From contig NZ_CP157456.1 in NCBI RefSeq assembly GCF_041549525.1, forward strand, positions 1,984,001-2,048,000: a stretch of 64,000 nucleotides of DNA, given 5' to 3'. The position numbers were made by a program, and so were the translations under genes. Position 1 is the first letter of the stretch; the number at the start of each line of letters is the position of its first letter. Under the pieces are notes generated by a model. The model worked only from the letters and a program-made list of their open reading frames with translations. It did not search any database and was not told the origin of the DNA. Shown one piece after another: positions 8,121 through 17,543 of this stretch. This stretch comes from Paenarthrobacter aurescens (GTDB lineage Bacteria; Actinomycetota; Actinomycetes; Actinomycetales; Micrococcaceae).

Positions 8121-9323
8121 TCAGACCTCCGGGGTACCGGGGTTAGGGTTTGCTGCTTCCGTGCGCCGCAGCCGGCGAAGCGCGAACAACGGAAACAGCA
8201 GCACCGAGAGCATCCCCGCTCCAATAAGGGCAGATGATATTCCGCTGGTGATGAGGCCATGCTCCCGTCCAATGGTTGTCACCGCAACGATGATTGGCAA
8301 GGCCGTAGCACCCAACAACACCAGGGCGGTTTTTCCCGCCCGGCCGGATCCGGGCGGCGCGGTGAGCAAAGATGGCAACCCTCGGATGATCAGCAACAGG
8401 GCAAGGAACAACGGGACCATGGCAAGGGTCACGGTATTGGACGTCAAGGCACCCAGATCAAAATCAATCCCTGTATCAATGAAGAAGATCGGCACCAGGA
8501 AACCGAAAGCCAGGGCGTCGATTTTCGTCTCAATGACTTTGCGGTCTGCTTCGGGAGCCCGCGCGATGATGACTTTCCAGAGGACTCCGGCGGCGAAGGC
8601 ACCCAGCAGCATGTCAAGTCCCAGGACCATGCTCAACACCACCAAGGTGCTGAGGATCAACAGGATGGACCGCACTGCAAACTGGCCGCTGGTGTGGAGC
8701 GTGGCCGTGACTTGGGCGTGGAACAAGGTATGCCTTGCTTGGGACGCAAGGTAAATGGCTACCCCGGTCAGGAGAACAAAGCCGAGCAGAACACCTGAAG
8801 CCACTCCGAGCTGCTTGCCACTGAAAAACAATGAAATGGCTATCAAAGGACCAAACTCGCCTGCCGCGCCCAACGCGGTAGCCGCCACCCCGATCGGCGA
8901 TTTAGCAACTCCGGCGTCCCGAAGGATCGGCAGCAACGCACCCAGAGCCGTGGAGCACAGGGCCACACCGATGATCACGGCGGCCTCGAGGGAGGGCACC
9001 AGGATAAAACCTGCGCCAATGCCAGCTGCCAAGGAAATGACCCAACCTGCGGAGGCACGGTAAATGGGGCGGCCCCGGATTGCTGCGAAATCGATCTCGT
9101 TGCCGGCAACGAAGAACAGCATGGCCAGCCCGAAGTCGGCCAAAGTATCGGTAAACACCGTGGACTGAACCCACCCCAGGATGCTGGGGCCGAGCAGGAT
9201 GCCAAGAATAATCTCGAAGACGACGATTGGTACTTTGACCCAACCCTCAAGCAGCCGCGTGGCCAGAGGGGCCACCACAGCTATCACAGCGATGAGGACC
9301 AGTGACGCGGATAAGCCTTGCAT
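8121..9323 (-). CDS. CPA2-family monovalent cation:proton antiporter (KefB-like)
   Basis: A 400-residue membrane protein with about 12-13 helices. The early block LGILLGPSILG and the following LFFVAGNEIDF are characteristic of the Na+/H+ exchanger domain of CPA2 antiporters; the acidic pair in NEID stands where the ion-binding residues are expected. There is no C-terminal TrkA-N/RCK domain, so gating by nucleotide or glutathione as in KefB/KefC is not expected. The ATG at 9323 was chosen for its GGAGG site; the frame is open further to 9416. Ion specificity (Na+, K+) is not readable. It is monocistronic, with a hairpin downstream. Confidence 0.85.
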   Translation of the reverse strand: MQGLSASLVLIAVIAVVAPLATRLLEGWVKVPIVVFEIILGILLGPSILGWVQSTVFTDTLADFGLAMLFFVAGNEIDFAAIRGRPIYRASAGWVISLAAGIGAGFILVPSLEAAVIIGVALCSTALGALLPILRDAGVAKSPIGVAATALGAAGEFGPLIAISLFFSGKQLGVASGVLLGFVLLTGVAIYLASQARHTLFHAQVTATLHTSGQFAVRSILLILSTLVVLSMVLGLDMLLGAFAAGVLWKVIIARAPEADRKVIETKIDALAFGFLVPIFFIDTGIDFDLGALTSNTVTLAMVPLFLALLLIIRGLPSLLTAPPGSGRAGKTALVLLGATALPIIVAVTTIGREHGLITSGISSALIGAGMLSVLLFPLFALRRLRRTEAANPNPGTPEV

Positions 9324-9548
9324 CGGCAGTGCCTCCGGTACCTCGGCGGCTTCACGGAAAAGTACTCCCAAAGCTACCGCCACGGCCACACGTGCGCCAT
9401 AAGACCAAGGCCACAAAATTCCAGCCGCGAAATCCTGCGCCTCCCACCGGCGCCGGGTTCCCTGAGTAACTGTGAAGGATCATACTGATTCGAGAAAGAC
9501 GCCACAGCACCGCGGCATAGGCCCGCGGGCCCTGATAAGGAGTGCACC

Positions 9549-10157
9549 GTGGGAATCCTCACCGCCAACCTGTTCATTACGCTGGACGGCGTTTATCAAG
9601 CACCGGGTGGCCCTGAAGAAGACAGAAGCGGTGGCTTTGAATACGGTGGCTGGCAGGCAGCCTACTTTGATGACGGGACCGGTGACGTCATTGACGAAGG
9701 AATTGACCGTATGGACGCTCTGCTGCTCGGACGAAGGACCTATGAGATCTTCGCGGATTTTTGGCCGCATCAAGAAGACCACATCGGCGGGAGGTTTAAT
9801 TCTTTGCCGAAGTTAGTGGTGTCTAAATCCCTGACGCAGCCAAAATGGGAAGGTACAACCGTGCTGTCGGGCCTCTCCGGGCTGGCTGGATACAAGGAGC
9901 GGTTCGAGGACATCCACATGTTCGGCAGCGGTCACCTTATCCGCTCCCTGATTGAGGCTGATCTCCTGGACCGGCTCAACCTCTTCCTTTACCCGCTGAC
10001 CTTCGGCTCGGGAAAGCGCCTGTTTGCCGATGGTACAGGCGTCCCTGCGGCCTTCCGGTTCGCCCAAGAACCCAAGGCGTTTCCGAAGGGCGCAGTGCTG
10101 CTCTCCTACGAGCGTGCCGGTGACCCGATCACAGGCCTGACCATTGGGCAGGACTAG
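9549..10157 (+). CDS. dihydrofolate reductase-like / RibD C-terminal domain reductase
   Basis: A 202-residue protein of the RibD-C superfamily that shares the DHFR fold. It begins GILTANLFITLDG and has the LLLGRRTYEIFADFW segment and a late GSGHLIRSL motif that forms the NADPH site in this family. The GTG start at 9549 follows AAGGAG. It is too divergent from true DHFR (FolA) for a folate role and lacks the deaminase half of RibD; members are usually NADPH-dependent reductases of unknown substrate. A distant paralogue lies at 22191. Confidence 0.8.
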   Translation: MGILTANLFITLDGVYQAPGGPEEDRSGGFEYGGWQAAYFDDGTGDVIDEGIDRMDALLLGRRTYEIFADFWPHQEDHIGGRFNSLPKLVVSKSLTQPKWEGTTVLSGLSGLAGYKERFEDIHMFGSGHLIRSLIEADLLDRLNLFLYPLTFGSGKRLFADGTGVPAAFRFAQEPKAFPKGAVLLSYERAGDPITGLTIGQD

Positions 10158-10184
10158 CCGCGTGTTCCCAATATTTTGGGAGGG

Positions 10185-11429
10185 TCAGGACGTTGCCCGG
10201 CCCGGCCATTCCTTACCCGCCCAGGGATCGTAATCGGCGATCAGTTCCTCCTGCGTTGGGCGCCGGTCTTCGGGGATGTGCTGAAGATTCACGCGAACCC
10301 GGTACCACAGTGAGCTGGATCCACGCATGCCATCAATGAGGACATCGGCAGGGTGCAGCAGGGGAACAACGTCCGCATGCCTGGCCTTCCACTCGTCAAG
10401 TGCTGCCTCGGCTTCAGGCTTTGTCTTGCTCCGGGCAACCTCGATGAGCGGCATCAAGGAGATACGCCGGCCTGATCCGTCTCCGCTCTTGGGTGCTTTC
10501 TCGGCGGGTCCGAGCTCGGCAGCCAAGGCAAGGAGGGAGTCGAGCGAGCCGTGTGCTTCATCGATTCCTGCGTGCGGGTCTCCCATGTCCGCGAATCGTG
10601 CCGGGACTGTTTTGACTGTGAACTGGCCCGGCCGCGCGGAGCGTACTTCTTCCCAGGTCAGTGGGGTTGAAACGCGGGCATCGGGGCGGGAGCGGACCGA
10701 GTACGCCGAAGCTACGGTGCGGTCTTTGGCGTTCTGGTTGAAGTCCACAAAGACGCTCTCGCCGCGTTCCTCTTTCCACCATTTGGCTGTTGCCAGTCCG
10801 GGAGCACGATTTTCCACTTCGCGGGCCAGTGTTTCGGCGGCGAGGCGCACGTCCCGGTAAGACCACCGGGGTTCTATCCGTACCAGGATGTGAAGCCCGC
10901 GGGAGCCGCTCGTCTTGGGCCACCCCACCAGCCCGGCGTCGTCCAGAACTTCCCGGGCTACATAGGCTGTGTCCACAATCCGGGACCAGTCGACCCCCGG
11001 CATGGGGTCCAGATCCACCCGAAGTTCATCGGGGTGGTCCAGGTCCTCTGCGCGCACAGGGTGCGGATTCAGATCCAGGCAACCCAAATTCACCACCCAT
11101 GCAAGGCCCGCGGCATCCCGGATCACGGTCTCCTCCGCAGAGGTACCAGAAGAATAGTGGAGGGTGGCGGTGTCAATGAAGACCGGATGATTCTCGGGTA
11201 CACGCTTCTGGAAGAAGGGTTCGGCGTCAATGCCCTTGGGGAAGCGCTTGAGAACCATGGGCCGTCCTCCGGCGCCCCGCAGCGCCCCCTCCGCAACGGC
11301 CAGGTAGTAGCTGACCAGATCGAGCTTGGTCAGGCCGGGCTCAGGAAACACCACCTTGTCCGGGTTGGAGATGCGGACCTCGTGGCCGGCGATGCTGAGA
11401 ATCTCAGCCGGTGACTTCGACGGGTTCAT
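10185..11429 (-). CDS. stand-alone LigD-type primase-polymerase (PolD2-like)
   Basis: An archaeo-eukaryotic primase-type polymerase as found in LigD, without a ligase or nuclease domain. The active-site DxD is in RVDLDPMPG, the nucleotide-binding block is SGSRGLHI, and the third acidic residue is in VFVDFNQNAKDRT. The 414 residues include a roughly 100-residue C-terminal extension beyond the polymerase core. Length and extension resemble the mycobacterial PolD2 group, whereas the shorter paralogue at 59127 resembles PolD1/Prim-PolC. Expected activities are ribonucleotide-preferring gap filling in excision or end-joining repair. No Ku or ligase gene is in the window. The ATG at 11429 opens the conserved N-terminus. 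Confidence 0.85.
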   Translation of the reverse strand: MNPSKSPAEILSIAGHEVRISNPDKVVFPEPGLTKLDLVSYYLAVAEGALRGAGGRPMVLKRFPKGIDAEPFFQKRVPENHPVFIDTATLHYSSGTSAEETVIRDAAGLAWVVNLGCLDLNPHPVRAEDLDHPDELRVDLDPMPGVDWSRIVDTAYVAREVLDDAGLVGWPKTSGSRGLHILVRIEPRWSYRDVRLAAETLAREVENRAPGLATAKWWKEERGESVFVDFNQNAKDRTVASAYSVRSRPDARVSTPLTWEEVRSARPGQFTVKTVPARFADMGDPHAGIDEAHGSLDSLLALAAELGPAEKAPKSGDGSGRRISLMPLIEVARSKTKPEAEAALDEWKARHADVVPLLHPADVLIDGMRGSSSLWYRVRVNLQHIPEDRRPTQEELIADYDPWAGKEWPGRATS

Positions 11430-11580
11430 GCGGCAACGCTAGCAATCAACTTCCCACCCAGCCAGAGTTCTTCACGCCTCAATGAGCCTATGAGCCTATG
11501 AGGCTTTCAGGTGAGGCACGGACAGGCCGACTATATTGACCCTGTCAGCCCACCACCATCATTGAGGGAGCCTGCACATT

Positions 11581-13329
11581 ATGGCCAAGGAACTTGCCAC
11601 CCAACTCATCGAACAACTCCAGGCTGCCGGTGTGCAGCGGATCTACGGAATTGTTGGCGACAGCCTGAACCCGATCGTGGACGCCGTACGGCAAACAGGA
11701 GGCTCCGCGAAGGGCGGAATTGACTGGATCCATGTTCGTCATGAAGAAGCAGCCGCCTTTGCTGCCTCTGCGGAAGCGCAGTTGACGGGTAAATTGGCTG
11801 TCTGCGCCGGGTCCTGCGGCCCCGGAAATTTGCACCTCATCAATGGGCTTTATGACGCTAACCGCACAGGAGCGCCGGTGCTGGCCATTGCTTCGCACAT
11901 ACCCAGCAAGCAAATCGGCAGCGGCTTCTTCCAGGAAACCCACCCGGACCGGCTGTTCAACGAATGTTCTGTCTATTCGGAGATGATCAGTACCGCCGAG
12001 CAAGCCCCGCGGGTGATGCACAGCGCCATCCAAAACGCCATGGCTCTTGGGGGAGTGGCGGTGGTTACGCTCCCGGGTGACATCGCCGGGCTTGAGGCTG
12101 CAGCGCCGACACCTCTTCCGGCCACATTCCGGCCCGCCGCACTGGTTCCGGATCCTTTAAGCGTCCGCGAACTCGCTGATGCCATTAATGAGTCCGGCAA
12201 GATTGCCATTTTTGCTGGAGCCGGCGTCGAAGGCGCCCACCATGAACTGATGGCGCTGGCTGAACTGGTCAACGCCCCCATAGGCCATTCCTTACGGGGT
12301 AAGGACTTCGTCCAGTACAACAACCCCTTCGACATAGGCATGACCGGGCTGCTTGGCTATGGAGCGGCGGCCGAGGGCATCGAAGACGCGGACCTGCTGA
12401 TCATGCTCGGCACCGACTTTCCCTATGACCAGTTTCTGCCTGAAACCCGGACGGCACAGGTGGACCGGGCCGCACAGCGGCTGGGGAGAAGGACCGACGT
12501 CGACATCGCAGTTCACGGAGACGTACTGCCAACCTTGACTGCACTGCTTCCGCTGGTGACGCCGAAGAAGAACCGGCGTTTCCTTGACCAGATGCTGAAA
12601 AAGCATGACCGTCTGATGAACAAGGCGGTGGGCGCTTACACCCGCAAAGTGGAGAAGAAGCAGCCCATTCACCCCGAGTACGCGGCCTCATTGTTGGACC
12701 AGATCGCGGCCGAAGACGCCATCTTCACGGCCGATACCGGCATGTGCAACGTCTGGACGGCACGCTATATCAACCCTCTGGGCACGCGCCGGCTGATTGG
12801 CTCGTTCCTTCACGGGTCCATGGCCAATGCCCTGCCGCACGCGATCGGCGCCCAGGTGGCCTACCCCGGACGGCAAGTCATTTCCGTCTCCGGCGACGGC
12901 GGACTGTCCATGCTGTTGGGTGAGCTCATCACCGCGGCCGCGCACCAGTTGCCGGTGAAGGTGGTGGTCTTCAACAACTCCACCCTTGGCATGGTGAAAC
13001 TCGAAATGCTGGTGGACGGGCTACCGGATTTCGGTGTGGACGTGCCGGACGCCAACTACGCCGAAGTGGCCAAGGCCTTGGGCTTCCATGCAGTGCGCGT
13101 CACGGATCCGGCAGACATCCAAGGGGCGTACCGGGCCGCGTTTGCTCATCCTGGTCCGTCGTTGGTGGAGCTCATTACCGACCCCAACGCGCTGTCCATC
13201 CCGCCGAAAATTTCGGGTTCCCAAGTCATGGGATTCGCTACAGCCATGTCCAAAGTGGTCCTGAACCGCGGTGCCGGCGAGGCTGTCAGCATGGCGCGAA
13301 GCAACCTGCGGAACATCCCCCGCCGGTAG
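11581..13329 (+). CDS. poxB: pyruvate dehydrogenase (quinone), PoxB
   Basis: A thiamine diphosphate and FAD enzyme that decarboxylates pyruvate to acetate and CO2 and passes electrons to the quinone pool at the membrane. The 582 residues match E. coli PoxB (572). The order is N-terminal pyrimidine-binding domain (GIVGDSLNP, catalytic Glu in HEEAAAFAA), central FAD domain, and C-terminal ThDP domain with GDGG at 438-441 and the following NNS of the metal-binding motif. A GGGAG element precedes the ATG at 11581. The upstream gap (11430-11580) holds a short direct repeat, TGAGCCTAT, and a TATATT box. It converges on the UvrA gene with no intervening base. Confidence 0.9.
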   Translation: MAKELATQLIEQLQAAGVQRIYGIVGDSLNPIVDAVRQTGGSAKGGIDWIHVRHEEAAAFAASAEAQLTGKLAVCAGSCGPGNLHLINGLYDANRTGAPVLAIASHIPSKQIGSGFFQETHPDRLFNECSVYSEMISTAEQAPRVMHSAIQNAMALGGVAVVTLPGDIAGLEAAAPTPLPATFRPAALVPDPLSVRELADAINESGKIAIFAGAGVEGAHHELMALAELVNAPIGHSLRGKDFVQYNNPFDIGMTGLLGYGAAAEGIEDADLLIMLGTDFPYDQFLPETRTAQVDRAAQRLGRRTDVDIAVHGDVLPTLTALLPLVTPKKNRRFLDQMLKKHDRLMNKAVGAYTRKVEKKQPIHPEYAASLLDQIAAEDAIFTADTGMCNVWTARYINPLGTRRLIGSFLHGSMANALPHAIGAQVAYPGRQVISVSGDGGLSMLLGELITAAAHQLPVKVVVFNNSTLGMVKLEMLVDGLPDFGVDVPDANYAEVAKALGFHAVRVTDPADIQGAYRAAFAHPGPSLVELITDPNALSIPPKISGSQVMGFATAMSKVVLNRGAGEAVSMARSNLRNIPRR

Positions 13330-15909
13330 CTACTGCCGGAGCGCGGCGGCAAGATATGGTGCCGTCCGGCTCGTCGGGGAGTCCGCGACGACGGCTGGCG
13401 GGCCGGCCACCATGATCCCGCCGCCGGCGTCGCCACCTCCAGGACCCAGATCAATCACCCAGTCAGCACCCGCCACGACGTCCATCTCATGCTCCACCAC
13501 GATCACCGTGTTGCCGGCGTCCACCAGCCTGTGCAATTGGGCCATCAGAAGTTGGACGTCGGAAGGGTGCAATCCGGTGGTGGGCTCATCCAGCAAATAA
13601 AGGGTGTGTCCGCGCTGAATGCGCTGCAGCTCTGAGGCGAGTTTGATGCGCTGTGCTTCGCCCCCGGAAAGCTCAGTGGCGGGTTGGCCCAGCCGGAGAT
13701 AGCCCAAGCCCACCTCACGAACGGTTTGGAGGCTACGGGCAACGCCGGGGAGATCAGCCAGGAATTCGGACGCTGCGTTCACCGTCATGCCCAGCACTTC
13801 GGCAATATTGCGTCCACGGTAGGTAACTTCCAGTGTTTCCGGGTTGAAGCGCGAGCCATGGCACTCGGGGCAAGGCCCGTAGCTGCCCGGAAGGAACAGC
13901 AGTTCCACGGACACAAAGCCTTCGCCCTGGCATGTTTCGCATCGGCCGCCGGCCACGTTGAAGGAGAACCGTCCAGCGCCGAAGCCGCGGGAACGCGCCT
14001 CTTCAGTGGCGGCAAACTCCTTCCGGACACCGTCAAAAAGCCCAGTGTACGTGGCCAGGTTGGAGCGGGGGGTCCGGCCAATGGGCTTCTGATCGACTTT
14101 CACGAGGCGATCCAGTTGGTGGAGCCCGGATATGAGCCCTACAGCGTCCGGCATTGGCGGGATGTCTGCATCGAGGGCTTCCGGATGCAGCGCAGCCCCC
14201 ACCACCTCCGCAAGAACGTGGCTGACCAAGGTGGATTTACCCGATCCAGACACACCTGTCACTGCTGTGAGGACGCCCAGCGGGAACTCTGCGTGGACGT
14301 CGCGAAGGTTGTGCCTGTTGATGTTGTGTAAGGTGAGCCATTCCTTCGGTGGCCGGGGCGAGGCTGGACCGGTTCCGGCGGCCACCACACCGTCGTCGTG
14401 AGTTGCCTTGGCACTTTCGGCGCCAATGCTGCGGTCAGGGAACAGGTAGGGCCGCGTCACGGACTCCTGGACATCCGCCAGTCCGCTTACAGGGCCGCTG
14501 TAGAGGATTTCTCCTCCACCCTCGCCTGCGTGCGGCCCAACATCCACCAACCAGTCGGCCGCCCTGACCAAGTCCATGTTGTGCTCCACCACGAACACCG
14601 AGTTACCGGAGCTTTTGAGCTGATCCAGCACAGCCAGGAGCGGCTCGGCATCGGCCGGATGAAGTCCGGCAGATGGTTCATCAAGTACGTAGATGACACC
14701 GAACAGCCCGGACCGCAGCTGCGTGGCGATCCGGAGTCGTTGCATCTCACCGGGGGAGAGCGTTGGTGTTGGGCGACCCAGCGCCAGGTAGCCCAGCCCC
14801 AGCTCAAGGAGTACGTTGACCCGGCCCAGGAGATCGCGGGTGATGGCGAGGGCTACCTCGTTGACTTCCCCGGAGGTCTGGGTACGCGAGGCTGTGCTGG
14901 CCGCTGTTAATTGAGTGGTGGGGCGGATGATGTCGGCCAGTTCTGTCATCGGCAGGGAGTTGAGCTCGGCGATGGTTTTTCCGGCGAAGGTGACGGCCAG
15001 TGCTTCCGGGCGGAGCCCACTGCCACCACATTGGGGGCACTGCCCCGTTTCCATGAAGCGCAGTACCCTGTCACGCATCGAGGAGCTCTTCGAGTCGGCC
15101 AGGGTGTGGAGCACATAGCTTTTGGCGCTCCAGAACCGGCCCTTGTACGGTTTGGCAACGCGGTCGCGTTGCGGCGTAACTTCCACCACGGGCTGCTCGT
15201 CGGTGAAGAGGATCCAGTCGCGGTCCTTTCTGGGGAGCTTCCGCCACGGCGTGTCGACGTCATAACCCAGGTGGGTGAGGATGTCACGGAGGTTCTTGCC
15301 TTGCCAGGCGCCGGGCCACGCGGCGATCGCGCCATCCCGGATGCTGAGTGAGGGATCGGGAACCAGGGACTCTTCGGTGACCGTGTGGGCAACACCGAGT
15401 CCGTGGCACTCGGGGCAAGCGCCGGCGGCAGTGTTGGGGGAGAATGCATCAGAGTCCAGCTGGCTGGCCCCTTCGGGGTAACTTCCGGCTCGGGAGAAGA
15501 GCATGCGTAGTGAGTTGGACAGTGTGGTCAGAGTGCCAACACTGGAACGCGCGGTTGCCGTGCCGCGGCGCTGTTGAAGGGCGACGGCGGGAGGCAGCCC
15601 CGTGATGGACTCCACCTTGGGGTTGTGGCCCTGTTGGATGAGGCGCCGGGCGTAAGGTGCCACGGATTCGAAGTAGCGGCGTTGGGCTTCGGCAAAAATG
15701 GTGCCGAACGCCAAGGACGATTTTCCGGAGCCTGAGACTCCGGTGAACGCGACGATTGCATCGCGGGGCACGTCCACGTCCACGTTTCGGAGGTTGTTTT
15801 CGCGGGCTCCGCGGACTCTGACGAATCCGTCCTCAGACTCTGCCGACTGTGGTTTCGGCTGGATGCTGCCGGGCTGCCGGGCGATTGTCAGTTCACTGTC
15901 CATTGACAT
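13330..15909 (-). CDS. UvrA2-like ABC excinuclease subunit
   Basis: An 859-residue duplicated ABC ATPase of the UvrA family. Walker A motifs GVSGSGKSS (about 57) and GVSGSGKST (about 550) pair with ABC signatures LSPGEMQRL (about 385) and LSGGEAQRI (about 746), and Walker [19 protein letters not shown]. Zinc modules CPECHG, CPQCGG, CETCQG and a second CPECHG are intact. It is about 90 residues shorter than classical UvrA; the missing part fits the UvrB-interaction region, as in UvrA2 proteins, so it probably senses DNA damage or confers drug tolerance without canonical UvrB loading. That last point is inference from length. Its stop codon abuts the poxB stop. Confidence 0.88.
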   Translation of the reverse strand: MSMDSELTIARQPGSIQPKPQSAESEDGFVRVRGARENNLRNVDVDVPRDAIVAFTGVSGSGKSSLAFGTIFAEAQRRYFESVAPYARRLIQQGHNPKVESITGLPPAVALQQRRGTATARSSVGTLTTLSNSLRMLFSRAGSYPEGASQLDSDAFSPNTAAGACPECHGLGVAHTVTEESLVPDPSLSIRDGAIAAWPGAWQGKNLRDILTHLGYDVDTPWRKLPRKDRDWILFTDEQPVVEVTPQRDRVAKPYKGRFWSAKSYVLHTLADSKSSSMRDRVLRFMETGQCPQCGGSGLRPEALAVTFAGKTIAELNSLPMTELADIIRPTTQLTAASTASRTQTSGEVNEVALAITRDLLGRVNVLLELGLGYLALGRPTPTLSPGEMQRLRIATQLRSGLFGVIYVLDEPSAGLHPADAEPLLAVLDQLKSSGNSVFVVEHNMDLVRAADWLVDVGPHAGEGGGEILYSGPVSGLADVQESVTRPYLFPDRSIGAESAKATHDDGVVAAGTGPASPRPPKEWLTLHNINRHNLRDVHAEFPLGVLTAVTGVSGSGKSTLVSHVLAEVVGAALHPEALDADIPPMPDAVGLISGLHQLDRLVKVDQKPIGRTPRSNLATYTGLFDGVRKEFAATEEARSRGFGAGRFSFNVAGGRCETCQGEGFVSVELLFLPGSYGPCPECHGSRFNPETLEVTYRGRNIAEVLGMTVNAASEFLADLPGVARSLQTVREVGLGYLRLGQPATELSGGEAQRIKLASELQRIQRGHTLYLLDEPTTGLHPSDVQLLMAQLHRLVDAGNTVIVVEHEMDVVAGADWVIDLGPGGGDAGGGIMVAGPPAVVADSPTSRTAPYLAAALRQ

Positions 15910-16179
15910 GACTCTATCGGCCCCACGGGCCGGCGCGCTTCGCCGTGCCCGGTCAGCGACGATCCCATGGCGCGGAGTTCATGCTCCCCGGCCACTGCCC
16001 CGTAACGTGTTCCGTCCAGCATTTCGACCCCCGGCCGAGACACCTTCCGGAATGTCGAGCCGCAGAATGAACTGCCCGCGGTCAAGGGTCCACGCGCTGC
16101 TGATGCGGCCATGGATCTGATCAAAAAGCCCTGACAGAGGGGCACCTTCCATAGCGCGGGCCTCTACCCAGGAGGACAA
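15888..16179 (-). pseudogene. remnant of GH78 alpha-L-rhamnosidase C-terminal domain, frameshifted
   Basis: The minus strand upstream of the UvrA gene reads [20 protein letters not shown] then [11 protein letters not shown], a beta-sandwich pattern typical of the C-terminal domain of bacterial rhamnosidases (HGRI-S-W ... IP-G). The frame then breaks. Dropping one base from the five-base C run at 16028-16032 restores [19 protein letters not shown], which continues the same domain. No catalytic part is present and the upstream end is cut where the NTF2-like gene begins at 16179. I read this as the decayed 3' end of a lost glycosidase gene. The family match is from memory of the domain pattern. 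Confidence 0.5.
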
Positions 16180-16574
16180 TGCGGTTCATGGCAGATCAAA
16201 TTGGCAATGAAAACGTGGTCAAACGGCTGATCGACTGCATCAACGAACGCCGAATCGAGGTCATGGATGAGCTGTTCCATGATGACGCGGTGATGCACTG
16301 GCCGCAGTCCGGGGAAGTTGTGCGCGGCGCTGGGAATCGCCGGGGTATTTACAACGCTTTTCCACAGTTGCCCACCATCACGCCCCGCCGACTGCTCAGC
16401 GGCGGGGATCTAGTGATGGCAGAGGCGCTGCTGGACTATGACGGCCCTCAGTACCAGACGGTCTTCATCTTCGAGTTCCGGGACGGCAGGATTGCCAAGG
16501 AGACGGCGTACTGGAGCGAATCCTTCCAAGCTCCGGAGTGGCGCGCCGAGTGGGTGGAGATCAGCGGCAGCTAA
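16179..16574 (+). CDS. NTF2-like / SnoaL-type small protein
   Basis: A 131-residue protein with the cone-shaped NTF2-like pattern: N-terminal helix NENVVKRLIDCINERR, LFHDDAVMHWPQSGEVVRGAG and a C-terminal sheet ending FEFRDGRIAKETAYWSE. Members act as small-molecule isomerases, hydrolases or binding proteins; no specific catalytic pair is recognisable, so the function is unknown. AGGAGG precedes the ATG at 16179 by only 3 bases; a second ATG at 16188 is also possible. Its stop overlaps the converging Rid-family gene by 4 bp. Confidence 0.75.
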   Translation: MRFMADQIGNENVVKRLIDCINERRIEVMDELFHDDAVMHWPQSGEVVRGAGNRRGIYNAFPQLPTITPRRLLSGGDLVMAEALLDYDGPQYQTVFIFEFRDGRIAKETAYWSESFQAPEWRAEWVEISGS

Positions 16575-16975
16575 TCCCGTTCGACTGCTGCTATGGCGCT
16601 GATCTCCACCAGCGCGCCCGGCACCCCCAGCCCTGCCACGAAGGCGGCGGTCACCAGGGGTGGCTCCTCGGATGCCAGCTTGGCGGCAATCGCCCCGTAT
16701 CCGGCAGCGAGGTCGGCGCCCTGGACGAAGAGCACATTCCACTGGACCACATCGCTTAATGTGGCACCTGCGGCTTCCAGTGCGGTCTTGGCGTTGTCGA
16801 GTGCCCGGGCAGATTGGGCGGCCGCATCCCCTTCTCCGAGCAGTGCGCCCTTGGCGTCAACAGAGTTTTGGCCGCCGACGTAGATGGTTGTGGCGCCGGG
16901 TGGGACGACGGCGACATGACTGAAAGCCGGGCTGGAAACCAACCCTTCCGGGCGGATGCGCTGTACGGGTGCCAT
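16571..16975 (-). CDS. Rid family protein (YjgF/YER057c/UK114)
   Basis: A 134-residue chorismate-mutase-like trimer-forming protein. The family core is clear: TIYVGGQNSVDAKGALLGEG, a long helix, DVVQWNVLFV and the closing GALVEISAIA. In imine-deaminating RidA an Arg stands 15 residues before the Glu of the VEI motif; here that position is Thr (PLVTAAF), so 2-imino acid deaminase activity is doubtful and it belongs to another Rid subgroup. The start is uncertain: the frame is open to 17008 (TTG), and the ATG at 16975 gives the usual family length. It lies downstream of arfB on the same strand. Confidence 0.8.
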   Translation of the reverse strand: MAPVQRIRPEGLVSSPAFSHVAVVPPGATTIYVGGQNSVDAKGALLGEGDAAAQSARALDNAKTALEAAGATLSDVVQWNVLFVQGADLAAGYGAIAAKLASEEPPLVTAAFVAGLGVPGALVEISAIAAVERD

Positions 16976-17019
16976 GACTGTATGGTCCCACTGACCTTCC
17001 GCTGCCAACAGGGGGCCGG

Positions 17020-17439
17020 CTAATCGGCTGAGGGCCGGCGTCGTTGCTGTTTGGTTGCCGACCTGTGCTCCTTTGCCATGCGGTGGCGCCGGGCAGAGCC
17101 CCTGGTCGGCTTGGAGGGGCGGCGGACGTTTTCCGGGACCAGGCCGTTGCTGATGAGCCGGGCCAGCTTGGCCAAGGCAAGCTCGCGATTACGAAGTTGG
17201 GACCGCTCCTCGGAGGCTGTGACTGTAATGACTCCCGCCACCAGTTTTGGTCCGAGGCGCCTCAGCAGCAGCAGCCTTTGCTCATCTGTCAGCGCGGAGG
17301 AATCGGCAACATTCCACAGCAATTCTGCGCGACTGTCGGTGGTGTTGACGTGTTGACCGCCCGGACCCGACGAACGCGAAAAGCGCCAGCCAAGCTCCGA
17401 CGAGGGAATCGTCAGCAAAGGCGGGATTTCCAGGTCCAT
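17020..17439 (-). CDS. arfB: alternative ribosome-rescue factor ArfB (peptidyl-tRNA hydrolase)
   Basis: A 139-residue, single-domain class I release-factor homologue. The catalytic loop SSGPGGQHVN has the GGQ at residues 27-29, and the C-terminal tail (about 105-139) is strongly basic with clusters such as KQQRRR that insert into the empty mRNA channel of a stalled ribosome. It releases nascent peptides from non-stop complexes without a stop codon. The ATG at 17439 has GAGG eight bases upstream; the frame is open to 17502 but that extension is not conserved. It faces away from the iron-transport operon. Confidence 0.88.
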   Translation of the reverse strand: MDLEIPPLLTIPSSELGWRFSRSSGPGGQHVNTTDSRAELLWNVADSSALTDEQRLLLLRRLGPKLVAGVITVTASEERSQLRNRELALAKLARLISNGLVPENVRRPSKPTRGSARRHRMAKEHRSATKQQRRRPSAD

Positions 17440-17513
17440 GGAACAAGCCTCGCACGTCCCGGACGCTAAAGAGGGCAGCCATGCGAGGACATTCAGAGAC
17501 ACGTTTTTAGGAA

Positions 17514-17532
17514 TTAGGTAAGCCTAAGCTAA
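17514..17532 (+). promoter_or_regulatory. IdeR/DtxR iron box
   Basis: TTAGGTAAGCCTAAGCTAA matches the DtxR/IdeR consensus TTAGGTTAGSCTAACCTAA at 17 of 19 positions. It lies 11 bp upstream of the GTG of the ABC ATPase gene, where bound Fe2+-repressor would block the promoter of the iron-importer operon. Confidence 0.85.
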
Positions 17533-17543
17533 TCTTTCATTTT

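Noticed and set aside
11476..11504. Direct repeat TGAGCCTAT upstream of poxB as an operator
   Set aside because: Only about two copies and no known regulator pattern; mentioned under poxB but not listed as a site.
13327..13332. Zero-gap poxB/uvrA convergence as a regulatory overlap
   Set aside because: Compact convergent ends also occur at 16571-16574 and 58368-58371, so this looks like ordinary genome compaction.
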